Origin: Gp6-AA40 sp050742535
GTDB taxonomy: Bacteria > Acidobacteriota > Vicinamibacteria > Vicinamibacterales > UBA2999
Reading direction: 5' to 3'
Assembly: GCA_050742535.1 (NCBI GenBank)
Contig: JBOGIQ010000057.1
Span: forward strand, 1-22,416
Length of the DNA: 22,416 nucleotides
Shown here: positions 1-8,705 of the stretch, piece after piece
Layout of the letters: the number at the start of each line of letters is the position of its first letter
How positions within the stretch are numbered: position 1 is the first letter of the stretch
Notes under the pieces: generated by a model
The model's database searches: none
What the model saw: the letters and a program-made list of their open reading frames with translations, nothing else
Told to the model about the DNA's origin: nothing
Made by a program: the position numbers and the translations under genes

Positions 1-202
1 CGAGCGCCTTCGCCGTCTGCACGCGGGCGGCATCGTCGCCGAGGCTGGTGTAATAGACGCGCGCCTGTTGCAGGTCGGGGGACACCTTCACGCGCGTCAG
101 CGTGATGAAACCGATGCCCGGGTCGTGCACCGCGCCGCGGCTGAGCAGCCCGCTCAGCTCCTGTCGGATCTGGTCGCCGACGCGATCTGGTCTGAATCCC
201 AA
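1..202 (-). CDS. rbfA: Ribosome-binding factor A, 5' part only (cut by window edge)
   Basis: Reading the minus strand from a TTG at 202, the frame gives about 67 residues beginning MGFRPDRVGDQIRQELSGLL, followed by a segment with DPGIGFITLTRVKVSPDL and ARVYYTSLGD. This is the start of the RbfA KH-like fold, a small protein that helps 30S subunit maturation by binding near the 5' helix of 16S rRNA. The frame is closed by a stop just upstream (the infB stop region), so TTG at 202 is the only sensible start, 3 bases after the infB stop. There is no strong Shine-Dalgarno, which suggests translational coupling to infB. The order nusA-infB-rbfA is the standard bacterial arrangement. The C-terminal part lies beyond base 1. 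It is too short for the six-frame list because it is partial and has a non-ATG start. Confidence 0.88.
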   Translation of the reverse strand, partial: MGFRPDRVGDQIRQELSGLLSRGAVHDPGIGFITLTRVKVSPDLQQARVYYTSLGDDAARVQTAKAL

Positions 203-205
203 AAC

Positions 206-3046
206 TTACACCGGTATGGCGACGCGCTCCATCGTGAAGACTTCGATCATGTCGCCGACCTTGATGTCGTTGTAATTCGCCAGGCCGATGCCGCACTCGA
301 AGCCCGACTTCACCTCGCTGACGTCGTCCTTGAAGCGGCGCAGCGATCCGATCTTGCCTTCGTGCACGACGACGTTGTCGCGCAGCAGGCGGGCCTGCGT
401 TTCGCCGGCGCGTGTGATGCGCCCTTCGGTGACCATGCAGCCGGCAATGGCGCCGACCTTCGGCACCTTGAAGACCTCGCGCACGTCGGCGCTGCCGAGG
501 CGCACCTCCTTGAACGTCGGTTCGAGAAGGCCGGCCATGCCTTTCTTGATCTCCTCGGTCACGTTGTAGATGACCGAGTGGAGCCGGACGTCGACCTGCT
601 CGCGCTCGGCCACGTCCTGCGCGTTGCGGTCCGGGCGGACGTTGAACCCGATGATGATGGCGTTCGAGGCCGACGCCAGCAGCACGTCCGACTCGTTGAT
701 GGCGCCGACGCCGGAGCGGATGATGCGGATCTTGACCCGCTCGTCCGAGAGCTTGGTCAGCGTATCGGCGAGCACTTCGGCGGAGCCCTGCACGTCGGCC
801 TTGACGATGAGCGGCAGTTCCTTCACGCCGCCTTCGGCGATCTGATCCTTCAGCGATTCGAGCGTGAGACGGCCGCCCTTCGAGCTGAGCGCGCGCTCCT
901 TCGCCTGTCCCTCGCGGAACATCGCGATCTGGCGCGCCTTGGCGGCATCCGCGACCACCTGGAACGAATCGCCCGGCTGCGGCAGGCTCGTCAGGCCAAG
1001 CACCTCGACCGGCGTTGCCGGGCCGGCTGACCTGACCGGCCGGCCGCGGTCGTCGATCAGCGCGCGAACCTTGCCGACGACGGGACCGGCGATGAAGTTG
1101 TCGCCGACGCTCAGCGTGCCGTCCTGCACGAGGACGGTCGCCACCGGGCCTCGGCCGCGATCCAGCTTGGCTTCCAGCACCGCGCCCGAGGCGCTGCGCT
1201 TCGGATTGGCCTTCAGCTCGAGAATGTCCGTGGAGAGCAGGATCATCTCGAGCAGCTGATCGAGGTTCTGCTTCTTTTTCGCCGACACCGGCACCATCAC
1301 CGTCTGGCCGCCCCAGTCTTCGGGTACGAGGTTCAGCTCGGCGAGCTCACGCTTGACGTTCTCCGGATTCGACCCGGGCTTGTCGATCTTGTTGATCGCC
1401 ACGACGATCGGGACGTTCGCCGCCTTGGCGTGATCGATCGCCTCGCGCGTCTGCGGCATCACGCCGTCGTCCGCGGCAACGACGAGGACGACGACGTCGG
1501 TGACCTTGGCGCCGCGGGCGCGCATCAGCGTGAACGCTTCGTGGCCGGGAGTGTCGAGGAACACCACGCTGCGGCTGTCGCCGACGTCCACGTGATATGC
1601 GCCGATGTGCTGCGTGATGCCGCCCGCTTCGCGTTCAGCGACGCGCGTCTCGCGGATGGCGTCGAGCAGCGACGTCTTGCCGTGGTCGACGTGGCCCATG
1701 ACGGTGACCACCGGCGCGCGCGACTTTATGTCCTCGGCCTTCGACTCTTCGCCCTGCGCCGACACGAGCTCCTCCTCGAAGCTCCGCATCTCGATCTCCG
1801 CGCCGAACTCGCGGGCGATGTCCTTCGCGGTTTCGATGTCGAGCGTGCTGTTGATGGTCATCATCATGCGCTTCATCAACAGCTTGGCGAGGACGTCCTT
1901 CACGCGCACGTCGAGCTTGTCGGCAAGGTCCTTCACCGTCATGCCTTCGGCCAGCGTGATGGTGCGCGTAATCGGCGGTGGAGCCGCCGGCGCCATCGGC
2001 ATCGCCGGGGCCGACGGGCGCTCGCGCTTCGTCTGCACCGGCCGTTGACCAGGCCGCTGCTGGCCCATCGGCGGGCGCTGACCGAACGGCGGCCGCACTC
2101 CGGGTGCCTGGCCGGGCATGCCTGGCCGTGCCTGCTGCCCCGGCTGCGTACGAACGGGCTGGGCCGGAAGCGGGCGCGGTCCACCCAGCATTCCCGGCGT
2201 CGTCGGACGCGGCGGTGGCGGGTAGCCGGGACGCTGTCCGCCTGTGCCGGGACGCAGCGCACCGGGCTTGCCGGCGCCTGGTGTCGCCGGACGCGCGGTT
2301 GCCGGAGTCTGCGCGGCGGGCGCCTGAACGATGCGCGGCTGGGAAACCTGCGGACGCTTCGCGGGCGTCAGCGGACGCGCCGGCTGGGGTGTCTTCCCAG
2401 GCTCTTCGATGCGCAGCCGGATCGTTGGCGGCACGAACCGGCCCGCCGCTGCCGGCGGCGGCGGTGCTGACGCGGCGACCTCAGGCTGTATGTCCAATTC
2501 CGGCGCGGGCGCGGGTTCCTCGATCGCGGGCGGCGCAGCGACCGCCGGCGGCTCCTCGACTGCAGCCGCGGCGCGCGGCTTTTCCGGCGTGGGCTCCGCG
2601 ACAGGTGGCGGAGCTTCCTGCGGCACCGGTTCGAACTGCACCTCCTCGACTGGTGCCTCGACGGCAGCGGCCGGTTCTACGTGCAGCACTGCGGGCGGTT
2701 CGGCTTCCGCCGGCGTCGCCGCGGGAGCAGCGGGCTTGACGACTTTGACAAGGCGCGGCGGCCCCAGAACAGGAGCCGTCGGCTTGGGCGGCTCCGCCTT
2801 CTTGGCGACGGCCGGCTTCTTCCCGCCTTTTGCCGGCACCGGGTGCTCAGCGAACATGTCTCCGCCGGGCAGCGAGATGTTCCGCTGCCGCGCGACGCGT
2901 TCGACGAACGAGCGCGCCACCACTTCTTCGATGGTGCTCGAGGCGCTCTTCAGCTCGATGCCGTGATCGCGCTTGAGCAGCGACAGCACTTCCTGGCTCG
3001 TGGTGCCGAGCAGTTCCGCGACCTTGTAAATCCGGACCGTTGCCAA
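206..3046 (-). CDS. infB: Translation initiation factor IF-2
   Basis: 946 residues. IF-2 is a GTPase that brings fMet-tRNA to the 30S subunit and promotes subunit joining. Residues 1-50 (MATVRIYKVAELLGTTSQEV) are an IF2 N-terminal helical module. A second module lies around 360-415 (LAEGMTVKDLADKLDVRVKD). The roughly 270 residues between them are a Pro/Ala/Gly/Gln-rich, probably disordered linker. The GTPase core follows: P-loop GHVDHGKT at 451-458, DTPGH at 498-502, NKID at 552-555 and SAK at 588-590, then the domains that bind 50S and fMet-tRNA, ending VFTMERVAIPV. The start is TTG at 3046, preceded by AAGGAA at a usable distance; the MATVRIYK start fits the family. It follows nusA by 15 bases with no YlxR-type gene between them, so the genes are surely co-transcribed. 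Confidence 0.97.
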   Translation of the reverse strand: MATVRIYKVAELLGTTSQEVLSLLKRDHGIELKSASSTIEEVVARSFVERVARQRNISLPGGDMFAEHPVPAKGGKKPAVAKKAEPPKPTAPVLGPPRLVKVVKPAAPAATPAEAEPPAVLHVEPAAAVEAPVEEVQFEPVPQEAPPPVAEPTPEKPRAAAAVEEPPAVAAPPAIEEPAPAPELDIQPEVAASAPPPPAAAGRFVPPTIRLRIEEPGKTPQPARPLTPAKRPQVSQPRIVQAPAAQTPATARPATPGAGKPGALRPGTGGQRPGYPPPPRPTTPGMLGGPRPLPAQPVRTQPGQQARPGMPGQAPGVRPPFGQRPPMGQQRPGQRPVQTKRERPSAPAMPMAPAAPPPITRTITLAEGMTVKDLADKLDVRVKDVLAKLLMKRMMMTINSTLDIETAKDIAREFGAEIEMRSFEEELVSAQGEESKAEDIKSRAPVVTVMGHVDHGKTSLLDAIRETRVAEREAGGITQHIGAYHVDVGDSRSVVFLDTPGHEAFTLMRARGAKVTDVVVLVVAADDGVMPQTREAIDHAKAANVPIVVAINKIDKPGSNPENVKRELAELNLVPEDWGGQTVMVPVSAKKKQNLDQLLEMILLSTDILELKANPKRSASGAVLEAKLDRGRGPVATVLVQDGTLSVGDNFIAGPVVGKVRALIDDRGRPVRSAGPATPVEVLGLTSLPQPGDSFQVVADAAKARQIAMFREGQAKERALSSKGGRLTLESLKDQIAEGGVKELPLIVKADVQGSAEVLADTLTKLSDERVKIRIIRSGVGAINESDVLLASASNAIIIGFNVRPDRNAQDVAEREQVDVRLHSVIYNVTEEIKKGMAGLLEPTFKEVRLGSADVREVFKVPKVGAIAGCMVTEGRITRAGETQARLLRDNVVVHEGKIGSLRRFKDDVSEVKSGFECGIGLANYNDIKVGDMIEVFTMERVAIPV

Positions 3047-3061
3047 ATTGATTCCTTCGCC

Positions 3062-4315
<1,254 letters not shown>

Positions 4316-4320
4316 AGCCC

Positions 4321-4797
4321 CTAAAACTCCACTTCCAGCCTGCCGCGCGTAATCAGTCGCAGCGGCAGCCGGTGCATTCGTCCGTTCGGCGCTTCGAGCA
4401 GCACGTCGCGTCCGTCCACTCCACGGAGCCGCCCTTCGAACGCTTTCTGGTTGTCCACCGCTTCGCTGACGACCACCTTGGCCAGCCGGCCGGCAAAGCG
4501 GCGGTAGTCGTCCTCGCCGCGCAACGGCCGGTCAAGTCCCGGAGAGGAAACCTCCAGCGTGTACGCGAAGGGGAGCGGGTCCTCGACGTCGAGAATGGTG
4601 CTGATCTCGCGGTTGACCTGCTCGCAATCTTCGATGCTGACGCTGTCCTCCGGTGTTGCTGCCGGACCCGGCCGATCGATGAACACGCGCACCACGTGAC
4701 CTGATGACTCACGACGGCTCTGGATCTCCCAGACCGTCAGGCCACGCGCTGCCGCCACACGTTCGGCAATCGCCCGAATCTGCTCCAGCGGCTGCAT
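4321..4797 (-). CDS. rimP: Ribosome maturation factor RimP
   Basis: 158 residues, the usual RimP length. RimP acts in 30S subunit maturation. The N-terminal alpha/beta domain carries the family signature in the stretch VVRVFIDRPG, then SIEDCEQVNREISTILDVEDPLP and YTLEVSSPGLDRPL. The SSPGLDRPL motif is diagnostic. The C-terminal SH3-like domain includes FEGRLRGVDGRDVLLEA. It opens the rimP-nusA-infB-rbfA operon and ends 5 bases before nusA. No clear Shine-Dalgarno precedes the ATG at 4797; the bases just upstream belong to a 9-bp tandem array. A strong intrinsic terminator lies about 85 bases upstream of the start, so expression may be controlled by attenuation in the leader, as proposed for rimP leaders in other bacteria. 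Confidence 0.96.
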   Translation of the reverse strand: MQPLEQIRAIAERVAAARGLTVWEIQSRRESSGHVVRVFIDRPGPAATPEDSVSIEDCEQVNREISTILDVEDPLPFAYTLEVSSPGLDRPLRGEDDYRRFAGRLAKVVVSEAVDNQKAFEGRLRGVDGRDVLLEAPNGRMHRLPLRLITRGRLEVEF

Positions 4798-4807
4798 TTA
4801 GGTTGCT

Positions 4808-4834
4808 GGGTAGCTGAGTTGCCTGAGTTGCCTG
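4808..4834. repeat. 9-bp tandem array in the rimP leader
   Basis: Three consecutive 9-base units on the plus strand: GGGTAGCTG, AGTTGCCTG, AGTTGCCTG. Diverged partial units lie on either side. The array sits between the leader terminator (4881-4907) and the rimP start codon (4797), so it would be transcribed into the 5' untranslated region. No function is visible. Confidence 0.7.
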
Positions 4835-4880
4835 GGTAATGTCCCGGCCACCCAGCTGCTCAGCGACCAAGCCACCTAGA

Positions 4881-4907
4881 AACAAAAAAAGTGGGCACGA
4901 GCCCACT
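4881..4907 (-). terminator. Intrinsic terminator between rimO and rimP
   Basis: On the minus strand this reads AGTGGGC, loop TCGT, GCCCACT, then a run of seven T's and TGTT. A 7-bp GC-rich stem with a tetraloop and a T tract is a textbook rho-independent terminator. It lies about 60 bases after the rimO stop and about 85 bases before the rimP start on the same strand. It can therefore serve as the rimO terminator or as a premature terminator in the rimP leader. The sequence alone does not decide between these. Confidence 0.85.
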
Positions 4908-4957
4908 AGGACTTTCCCCCGCCTAGGTAACGTTCAAGTCTATCACGCTCCTGTAGT

Positions 4958-4975
4958 GTCCGCCTTCAGGCGGAC
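4958..4975. repeat. Dispersed palindrome, copy 2, carrying the rimO stop codon
   Basis: Identical to the copy in nusA over 18 bases. The central TGA on the minus strand (4966-4968) is the stop codon of rimO, so the last two codons and the stop of that gene lie inside the repeat. The flank TAGT before the repeat resembles the flank of the copy at 14683-14700. Confidence 0.88.
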
Positions 4976-6393
4976 CCCAGTTGCAACCCCAGGGGCCGTG
5001 CAAGCAGGTCGTATCCCCGGCTGCCGACGACCTCGGCCTGGATGAACTGTCCGGCCGTGAATTCCGCCGGATTGCACTCGGTCAGGTAGACCAGCGGGTC
5101 GATATCCGGCGCCTGGCTCTCCAGGCGCGCCCGCAGTACGAGCTCGTGCTCGGCCGCGGGGCCGTCGACCAGCAGCCGCACGGCGTGCCCGACGCGTGCC
5201 TTCTGCGCCTTGCCGACAATCCGCTTCTGGACCCTCATCAGATGGTTCCGGCGCGCGGTTTTCGCCGCCGCGCTCACGTCGTCCGCGAGCTCATGCGCAG
5301 ACGTGCCTTCCTCGTGTGAATAGGTGAACACGCCCACATGATCGAAGCCGACGGTCTTGACGAAGTCTTCGAGCTCGGCGAAGTCACCCTCGGTTTCCCC
5401 GGGGAAGCCGACAATGAAGGTCGTGCGCAGGCTGACGCCAGGGACACGAGCGCGAATGCGGTCGAGCAGCCTCTCGTACGACGCCCGCGTGCCGGGGCGC
5501 TTCATTCGCTTCAGCACGGAATCGGATGCATGCTGCAGCGGCAGATCGACGTACTTGCAGACCTTCTCGCTCTCCGCCATCGCATCGAGGACGTCGTCGG
5601 CGATCGTGGTCGGATACAGGTACAGCATCCTGATCCACTCGAGCCCGTCCACGCGGTTCAACGCGCGAAGCAGCCGCGCCAGCGAGCCGCGCTCCTGCCG
5701 GTCGATTCCATAGAAGCTCGTGTCCTGTGAGATCAGCAGCAGCTCCTTGACGCCACGGCCGGCAAGGCGTTCGGCTTCGCGCAGGATCGACTCGTGCGGC
5801 CGGCTCCGGTAATTTCCGCGGAGCTTCGGAATGATGCAGAACGCGCACTTGTAGTCGCACCCTTCGGCAATCTTGAGGTAGGCATAATGCCGTGGGGTGG
5901 CGAGCATTCGCGGTGTGTCCGCATCGTAGATGTAGGTGGGGAGGGGGATTGGGGATCGGGAATCGGAGATCTGGGAGCTCAGGTTCACAGCTTCGCCGTT
6001 GGTCCGGAGCAATGGAACGAAATTCCCGATCCCCGTTCCCCGGTCTCCGATCCCGTCCAGCGCAGTAACGATTTCAGGCACCTCGCCCGTCCCCAGCACC
6101 GCGTCGATCTCCGGAATCTCCGCCCGCAGCTCATCCCGGTACCGCTCCGCCATGCAGCCCGTCACGATCAGGCGGCGGCAGGCGCCGGACTTCTTGTGCT
6201 CGGCCATCTCGAGGATCGTGTCGATCGACTCCTGCTTGGCCTTGTCGATGAAGGCGCAGGTGTTGACGATGAGCACCTCGGCGTTGGCTGCCTCGCGAGT
6301 CAGCTCGTGTCCCTGCTGCTGGGCGAGCCCGAGCATCACCTCTGAGTCGACGAGGTTCTTCGGGCAGCCGAGGGACACCATGCCAATTTTCAT
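4966..6393 (-). CDS. rimO: Ribosomal protein S12 methylthiotransferase RimO
   Basis: 475 residues. RimO is a radical SAM enzyme that adds a methylthio group to a conserved aspartate of ribosomal protein S12. The N-terminal UPF0004/MTTase domain has cysteines at 10, 46 and 80 (SLGCPKN, VNTCAF, VTGCMAE) for one Fe-S cluster. The radical SAM motif CDYKCAFC supplies C179, C183 and C186. A TRAM domain (HAVRLLVDG to EYDL-like SRGYDLLARP) closes the protein. Starting MKIGMVSLGCPKNLVDSE separates RimO from MiaB. Odd: residues about 114-153 (IGDRGTGIGN to SDSRSPIPLPT) are an insertion relative to what I recall of E. coli RimO and are encoded by inverted heptamer repeats. The last residues and stop come from a dispersed palindrome. 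The start lies 33 bases from divergent asnS, so promoters must overlap there; no convincing -10/-35 pair is seen. Confidence 0.94.
   Translation of the reverse strand: MKIGMVSLGCPKNLVDSEVMLGLAQQQGHELTREAANAEVLIVNTCAFIDKAKQESIDTILEMAEHKKSGACRRLIVTGCMAERYRDELRAEIPEIDAVLGTGEVPEIVTALDGIGDRGTGIGNFVPLLRTNGEAVNLSSQISDSRSPIPLPTYIYDADTPRMLATPRHYAYLKIAEGCDYKCAFCIIPKLRGNYRSRPHESILREAERLAGRGVKELLLISQDTSFYGIDRQERGSLARLLRALNRVDGLEWIRMLYLYPTTIADDVLDAMAESEKVCKYVDLPLQHASDSVLKRMKRPGTRASYERLLDRIRARVPGVSLRTTFIVGFPGETEGDFAELEDFVKTVGFDHVGVFTYSHEEGTSAHELADDVSAAAKTARRNHLMRVQKRIVGKAQKARVGHAVRLLVDGPAAEHELVLRARLESQAPDIDPLVYLTECNPAEFTAGQFIQAEVVGSRGYDLLARPLGLQLGSA
5944..6055. repeat. Inverted pair of G-rich heptamer arrays inside rimO
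   Basis: On the plus strand 5944-5971 consists of four heptamers (GGGGATT, GGGGATC, GGGAATC, GGAGATC). On the minus strand 6055-6021 consists of five (CGGGATC, GGAGACC, GGGGAAC, GGGGATC, GGGAATT). The two face each other and share a perfect 13-base inverted repeat (GGGGATCGGGAAT at 5951-5963, its complement at 6022-6034) separated by 58 bases. The element stays in frame with rimO and is translated. Confidence 0.85.
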
Positions 6394-6426
6394 AAGAGGA
6401 TAAGGATCTAGGATACAGGTACCGCC

Positions 6427-7836
6427 ATGCCGACCGCCGACATCGCCTCGTTATTGAAAGGACAATCCCCATTTGGGGGCCGCGTGACGGTTCGTGGATG
6501 GGTTCGCACGCGTCGCGACTCGAAAGCGGGGTTGTCATTCGTCCACGTGCACGACGGGTCCTGCTTCGACCCGATTCAGGTTGTCGCGCCGGCGCAGTTG
6601 CCGAATTACCAGGATGAAGTTCTCAAACTGACGTCCGGCTGCGCCGTGATTGCCACCGGCACGCTGGCGCAGAGCCAGGGTCAGGGCCAGGCGGTTGAGC
6701 TGCAGGCGGACGCCATCGAGGTCATCGGCTGGGTGGACGATCCCGAGGCATATCCGATCCAGCCGAAAAAGACCTCGTTCGAGTACCTGCGCGAGGTCGC
6801 GCACCTCCGCCCGCGCACGAACACGCTCGGGGCAATCGCGCGCGTGCGTCATTGCCTGAGCATGGCGATCCACCGCTACTTCCACGAGCACGGTTTCTTC
6901 TGGGTGCACACGCCGATCGTGACGGCCAGCGATGCCGAAGGTGCAGGGGAGATGTTCCGGGTCAGCACGCTCGACATCGCGAACCTCGCCGCGATGCCGC
7001 GGACCTCTGAGGGACGCACCGACTTCAGCCAGGACTTCTTCGGGAAGGAAGCGTTCCTGACCGTCAGCGGCCAGCTCAACGTCGAGACGTACTGTCTGGC
7101 GCTGTCGAAGGTCTACACGTTCGGCCCGACGTTCCGCGCCGAGAACAGCAACACCAGCCGGCACCTCGCCGAGTTCTGGATGGTCGAGCCGGAGATTGCC
7201 TTTGCCGATCTCACGGCCAATGCCGACCTGGCCGAATCGTTCCTCAAGTACATCCTCACTGCGCTGCTGCAGGAGCGCGCCGACGACATGAAGTTCTTCG
7301 CCGACCGCATCGACAAGGGCTGCATCGCGCGCGTGGAAGCGTTCGTGAGCTCGACGTTCGAGCGCATGACGTATACCGACGCCGTTGCCGCCCTCGAGAA
7401 GAGCGGGAAGACGTTCGAATTCCCGGTCCGGTGGGGAATGGATCTGCAGTCGGAGCACGAACGCTGGCTGACCGAAGAGCACCTGAAAGCACCCGTCATC
7501 GTCATGAACTATCCGAAGGACATTAAAGCCTTCTACATGCGCATGAACGATGACGGGAAGACGGTGGCGGCGATGGACGTGCTGGCGCCGGGAATCGGCG
7601 AGGTCATCGGCGGCTCACAGCGCGAAGAGAGACTCGACCATCTCGATCGCCGGCTTGCCGAGCTGGAGCTCGATCCGAAGGCGTACTGGTGGTATCGCGA
7701 TCTGCGGCGCTACGGCACGGTGCCGCATGCGGGCTTCGGCCTCGGGCTGGAACGGACCATCATCTACGCTACGGGGATGGCGAATATCCGCGATGTCATT
7801 CCGTTCCCGCGGACTCCGGGGCATGCGGCTTTCTAG
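6427..7836 (+). CDS. asnS: Asparaginyl-tRNA synthetase
   Basis: 469 residues, close to the usual length of bacterial AsnRS. It charges tRNA-Asn with asparagine in the cytoplasm. An N-terminal OB-fold anticodon-binding domain spans about 1-110 (GRVTVRGWVRTRRDSKAGLSFVHVHDGS). The class IIb catalytic core has motif 2 in the TFRAENSNTSRHLAEFWMVEPE region and motif 3 GFGLGLERTI near the C-terminus, where the invariant arginine is present. The asparagine-type features (FRAENSNTSRH, VMNYPKDIKAFYMR) favour AsnRS over AspRS. The ATG at 6427 fits the family start. The gene diverges from rimO with a 33-base gap. Its last codon and stop (TTCTAG) lie inside a perfect 34-bp palindrome shared with the convergent isomerase gene. 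Presence of asnS suggests at least part of Asn-tRNA is made by direct charging. Confidence 0.97.
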   Translation: MPTADIASLLKGQSPFGGRVTVRGWVRTRRDSKAGLSFVHVHDGSCFDPIQVVAPAQLPNYQDEVLKLTSGCAVIATGTLAQSQGQGQAVELQADAIEVIGWVDDPEAYPIQPKKTSFEYLREVAHLRPRTNTLGAIARVRHCLSMAIHRYFHEHGFFWVHTPIVTASDAEGAGEMFRVSTLDIANLAAMPRTSEGRTDFSQDFFGKEAFLTVSGQLNVETYCLALSKVYTFGPTFRAENSNTSRHLAEFWMVEPEIAFADLTANADLAESFLKYILTALLQERADDMKFFADRIDKGCIARVEAFVSSTFERMTYTDAVAALEKSGKTFEFPVRWGMDLQSEHERWLTEEHLKAPVIVMNYPKDIKAFYMRMNDDGKTVAAMDVLAPGIGEVIGGSQREERLDHLDRRLAELELDPKAYWWYRDLRRYGTVPHAGFGLGLERTIIYATGMANIRDVIPFPRTPGHAAF

Positions 7837-7864
7837 GAGGCAGGAGATCTCCTGCCTCCTAGAA
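7831..7864. terminator. Perfect 34-bp palindrome over two convergent stop codons
   Basis: The half-site TTCTAGGAGGCAGGAGA (7831-7847) is followed immediately by its exact reverse complement. Each arm begins with the final Phe codon and TAG stop of one of the two convergent genes (asnS ends 7836, isomerase ends 7859). Its place between convergent genes suggests a bidirectional terminator, but there is no real T tract on either side and no loop, so efficiency is uncertain. It may be a mobile palindromic repeat. Confidence 0.7.
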
Positions 7865-8701
7865 AGTGACAAACGTCTTTTCCAGCCGCGCGCGGGCTTT
7901 GACCGACCGCCGGAGCACGTCGACGGGATCGCCGGTGTCACCGACTTCCAGCATGAAGATCCCGTCGTAGCCGATCTTCTGCGTCGACATCATCGCCGCG
8001 TCCCAGTCGATCGTGCCGGCGAACGGGACGAGGTGGTCGTCGCGGCGGCCGCCGTTGTCGTGCACGTGCGTCGTCAGCAGATGTCCCGAGAGCGTCTCGA
8101 TCGCTTCGCCAAGATCGCCCATCAGGTGGGCATGGCCGTAGTCGAGGCACACGCCGACGTCCAGTCCATCGAGATCCTCTTCAATGAGATCGCGCAGGTC
8201 CGACGCGCTCGAGAGCGGATTGGGGATCACCTCGATCGCCACGCGGACATTTACCGTCGCGGCCAGCGCCACGAGGTCTTCGACGCTCCTGCGCGCTGCG
8301 TCACGCTGGTTGTCGGCGCCGACGGCTTCGCTGGCCGGGACGCCGAGATGCGTGACCAGGAAGCGGAACGGCGCGTGTTTCGCCAGCGCGAGCGCCGCCT
8401 CGGCTTCCGCGATCGCCGCGCGGCGGCGCCCGTCGTCCGACGACGCGTTGGAGAAGGCGCCGACCCATTTTCCGTTCCGGAGCGCTTCGAAGGCCGGCGC
8501 ATGCACCGAGTGCAGCTCGAGGCGGGTGTCGGAGAGCCACTCGGCGAGTTGTGCACGCGCGCTGTCGTCGTGATAGTCGAAGTGCGCCCGGGTGGCGAAG
8601 AGCTCGACCGCTTCGAAGCCGTGCGCCGCAACGTGGACGAGATGATCGCGGGTGAGCCGATGTTCGTGGAACAGATGGGTGGAGACGCCGAATCGCTCCA
8701 T
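7859..8701 (-). CDS. Sugar phosphate isomerase/epimerase (xylose isomerase-like TIM barrel)
   Basis: 280 residues, the AP endonuclease 2/xylose isomerase-like TIM-barrel superfamily. Probable metal ligands in family positions: E157 (VAIEVIPNP), D187 and H190 (CLDYGHAH), H212/H214 (THVHDN) and E252 (FMLEVGD). The N-terminus MERFGVSTHLFHEHRL and the length match single-domain isomerase/epimerases acting on sugars or sugar phosphates. The exact substrate cannot be read from sequence. It starts 4 bases after the AmgK-like kinase stop, so it is the last gene of a tight operon with murU and amgK homologues. An amino-sugar or muropeptide-derived substrate is a reasonable inference, not a demonstrated one. 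It ends in a 34-bp palindrome against asnS. Confidence 0.85.
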   Translation of the reverse strand: MERFGVSTHLFHEHRLTRDHLVHVAAHGFEAVELFATRAHFDYHDDSARAQLAEWLSDTRLELHSVHAPAFEALRNGKWVGAFSNASSDDGRRRAAIAEAEAALALAKHAPFRFLVTHLGVPASEAVGADNQRDAARRSVEDLVALAATVNVRVAIEVIPNPLSSASDLRDLIEEDLDGLDVGVCLDYGHAHLMGDLGEAIETLSGHLLTTHVHDNGGRRDDHLVPFAGTIDWDAAMMSTQKIGYDGIFMLEVGDTGDPVDVLRRSVKARARLEKTFVTF

Positions 8702-8705
8702 GTGC

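Noticed and set aside
3047..3061. A YlxR/DUF448 gene between nusA and infB
   Set aside because: The gap is 15 bases, too short for a gene; this operon lacks it.
6394..6426. Clear promoters in the rimO-asnS gap
   Set aside because: Only weak TATCCT/TAGGAT-type matches in repeated AGGAT sequence; no -35 element could be placed with confidence.
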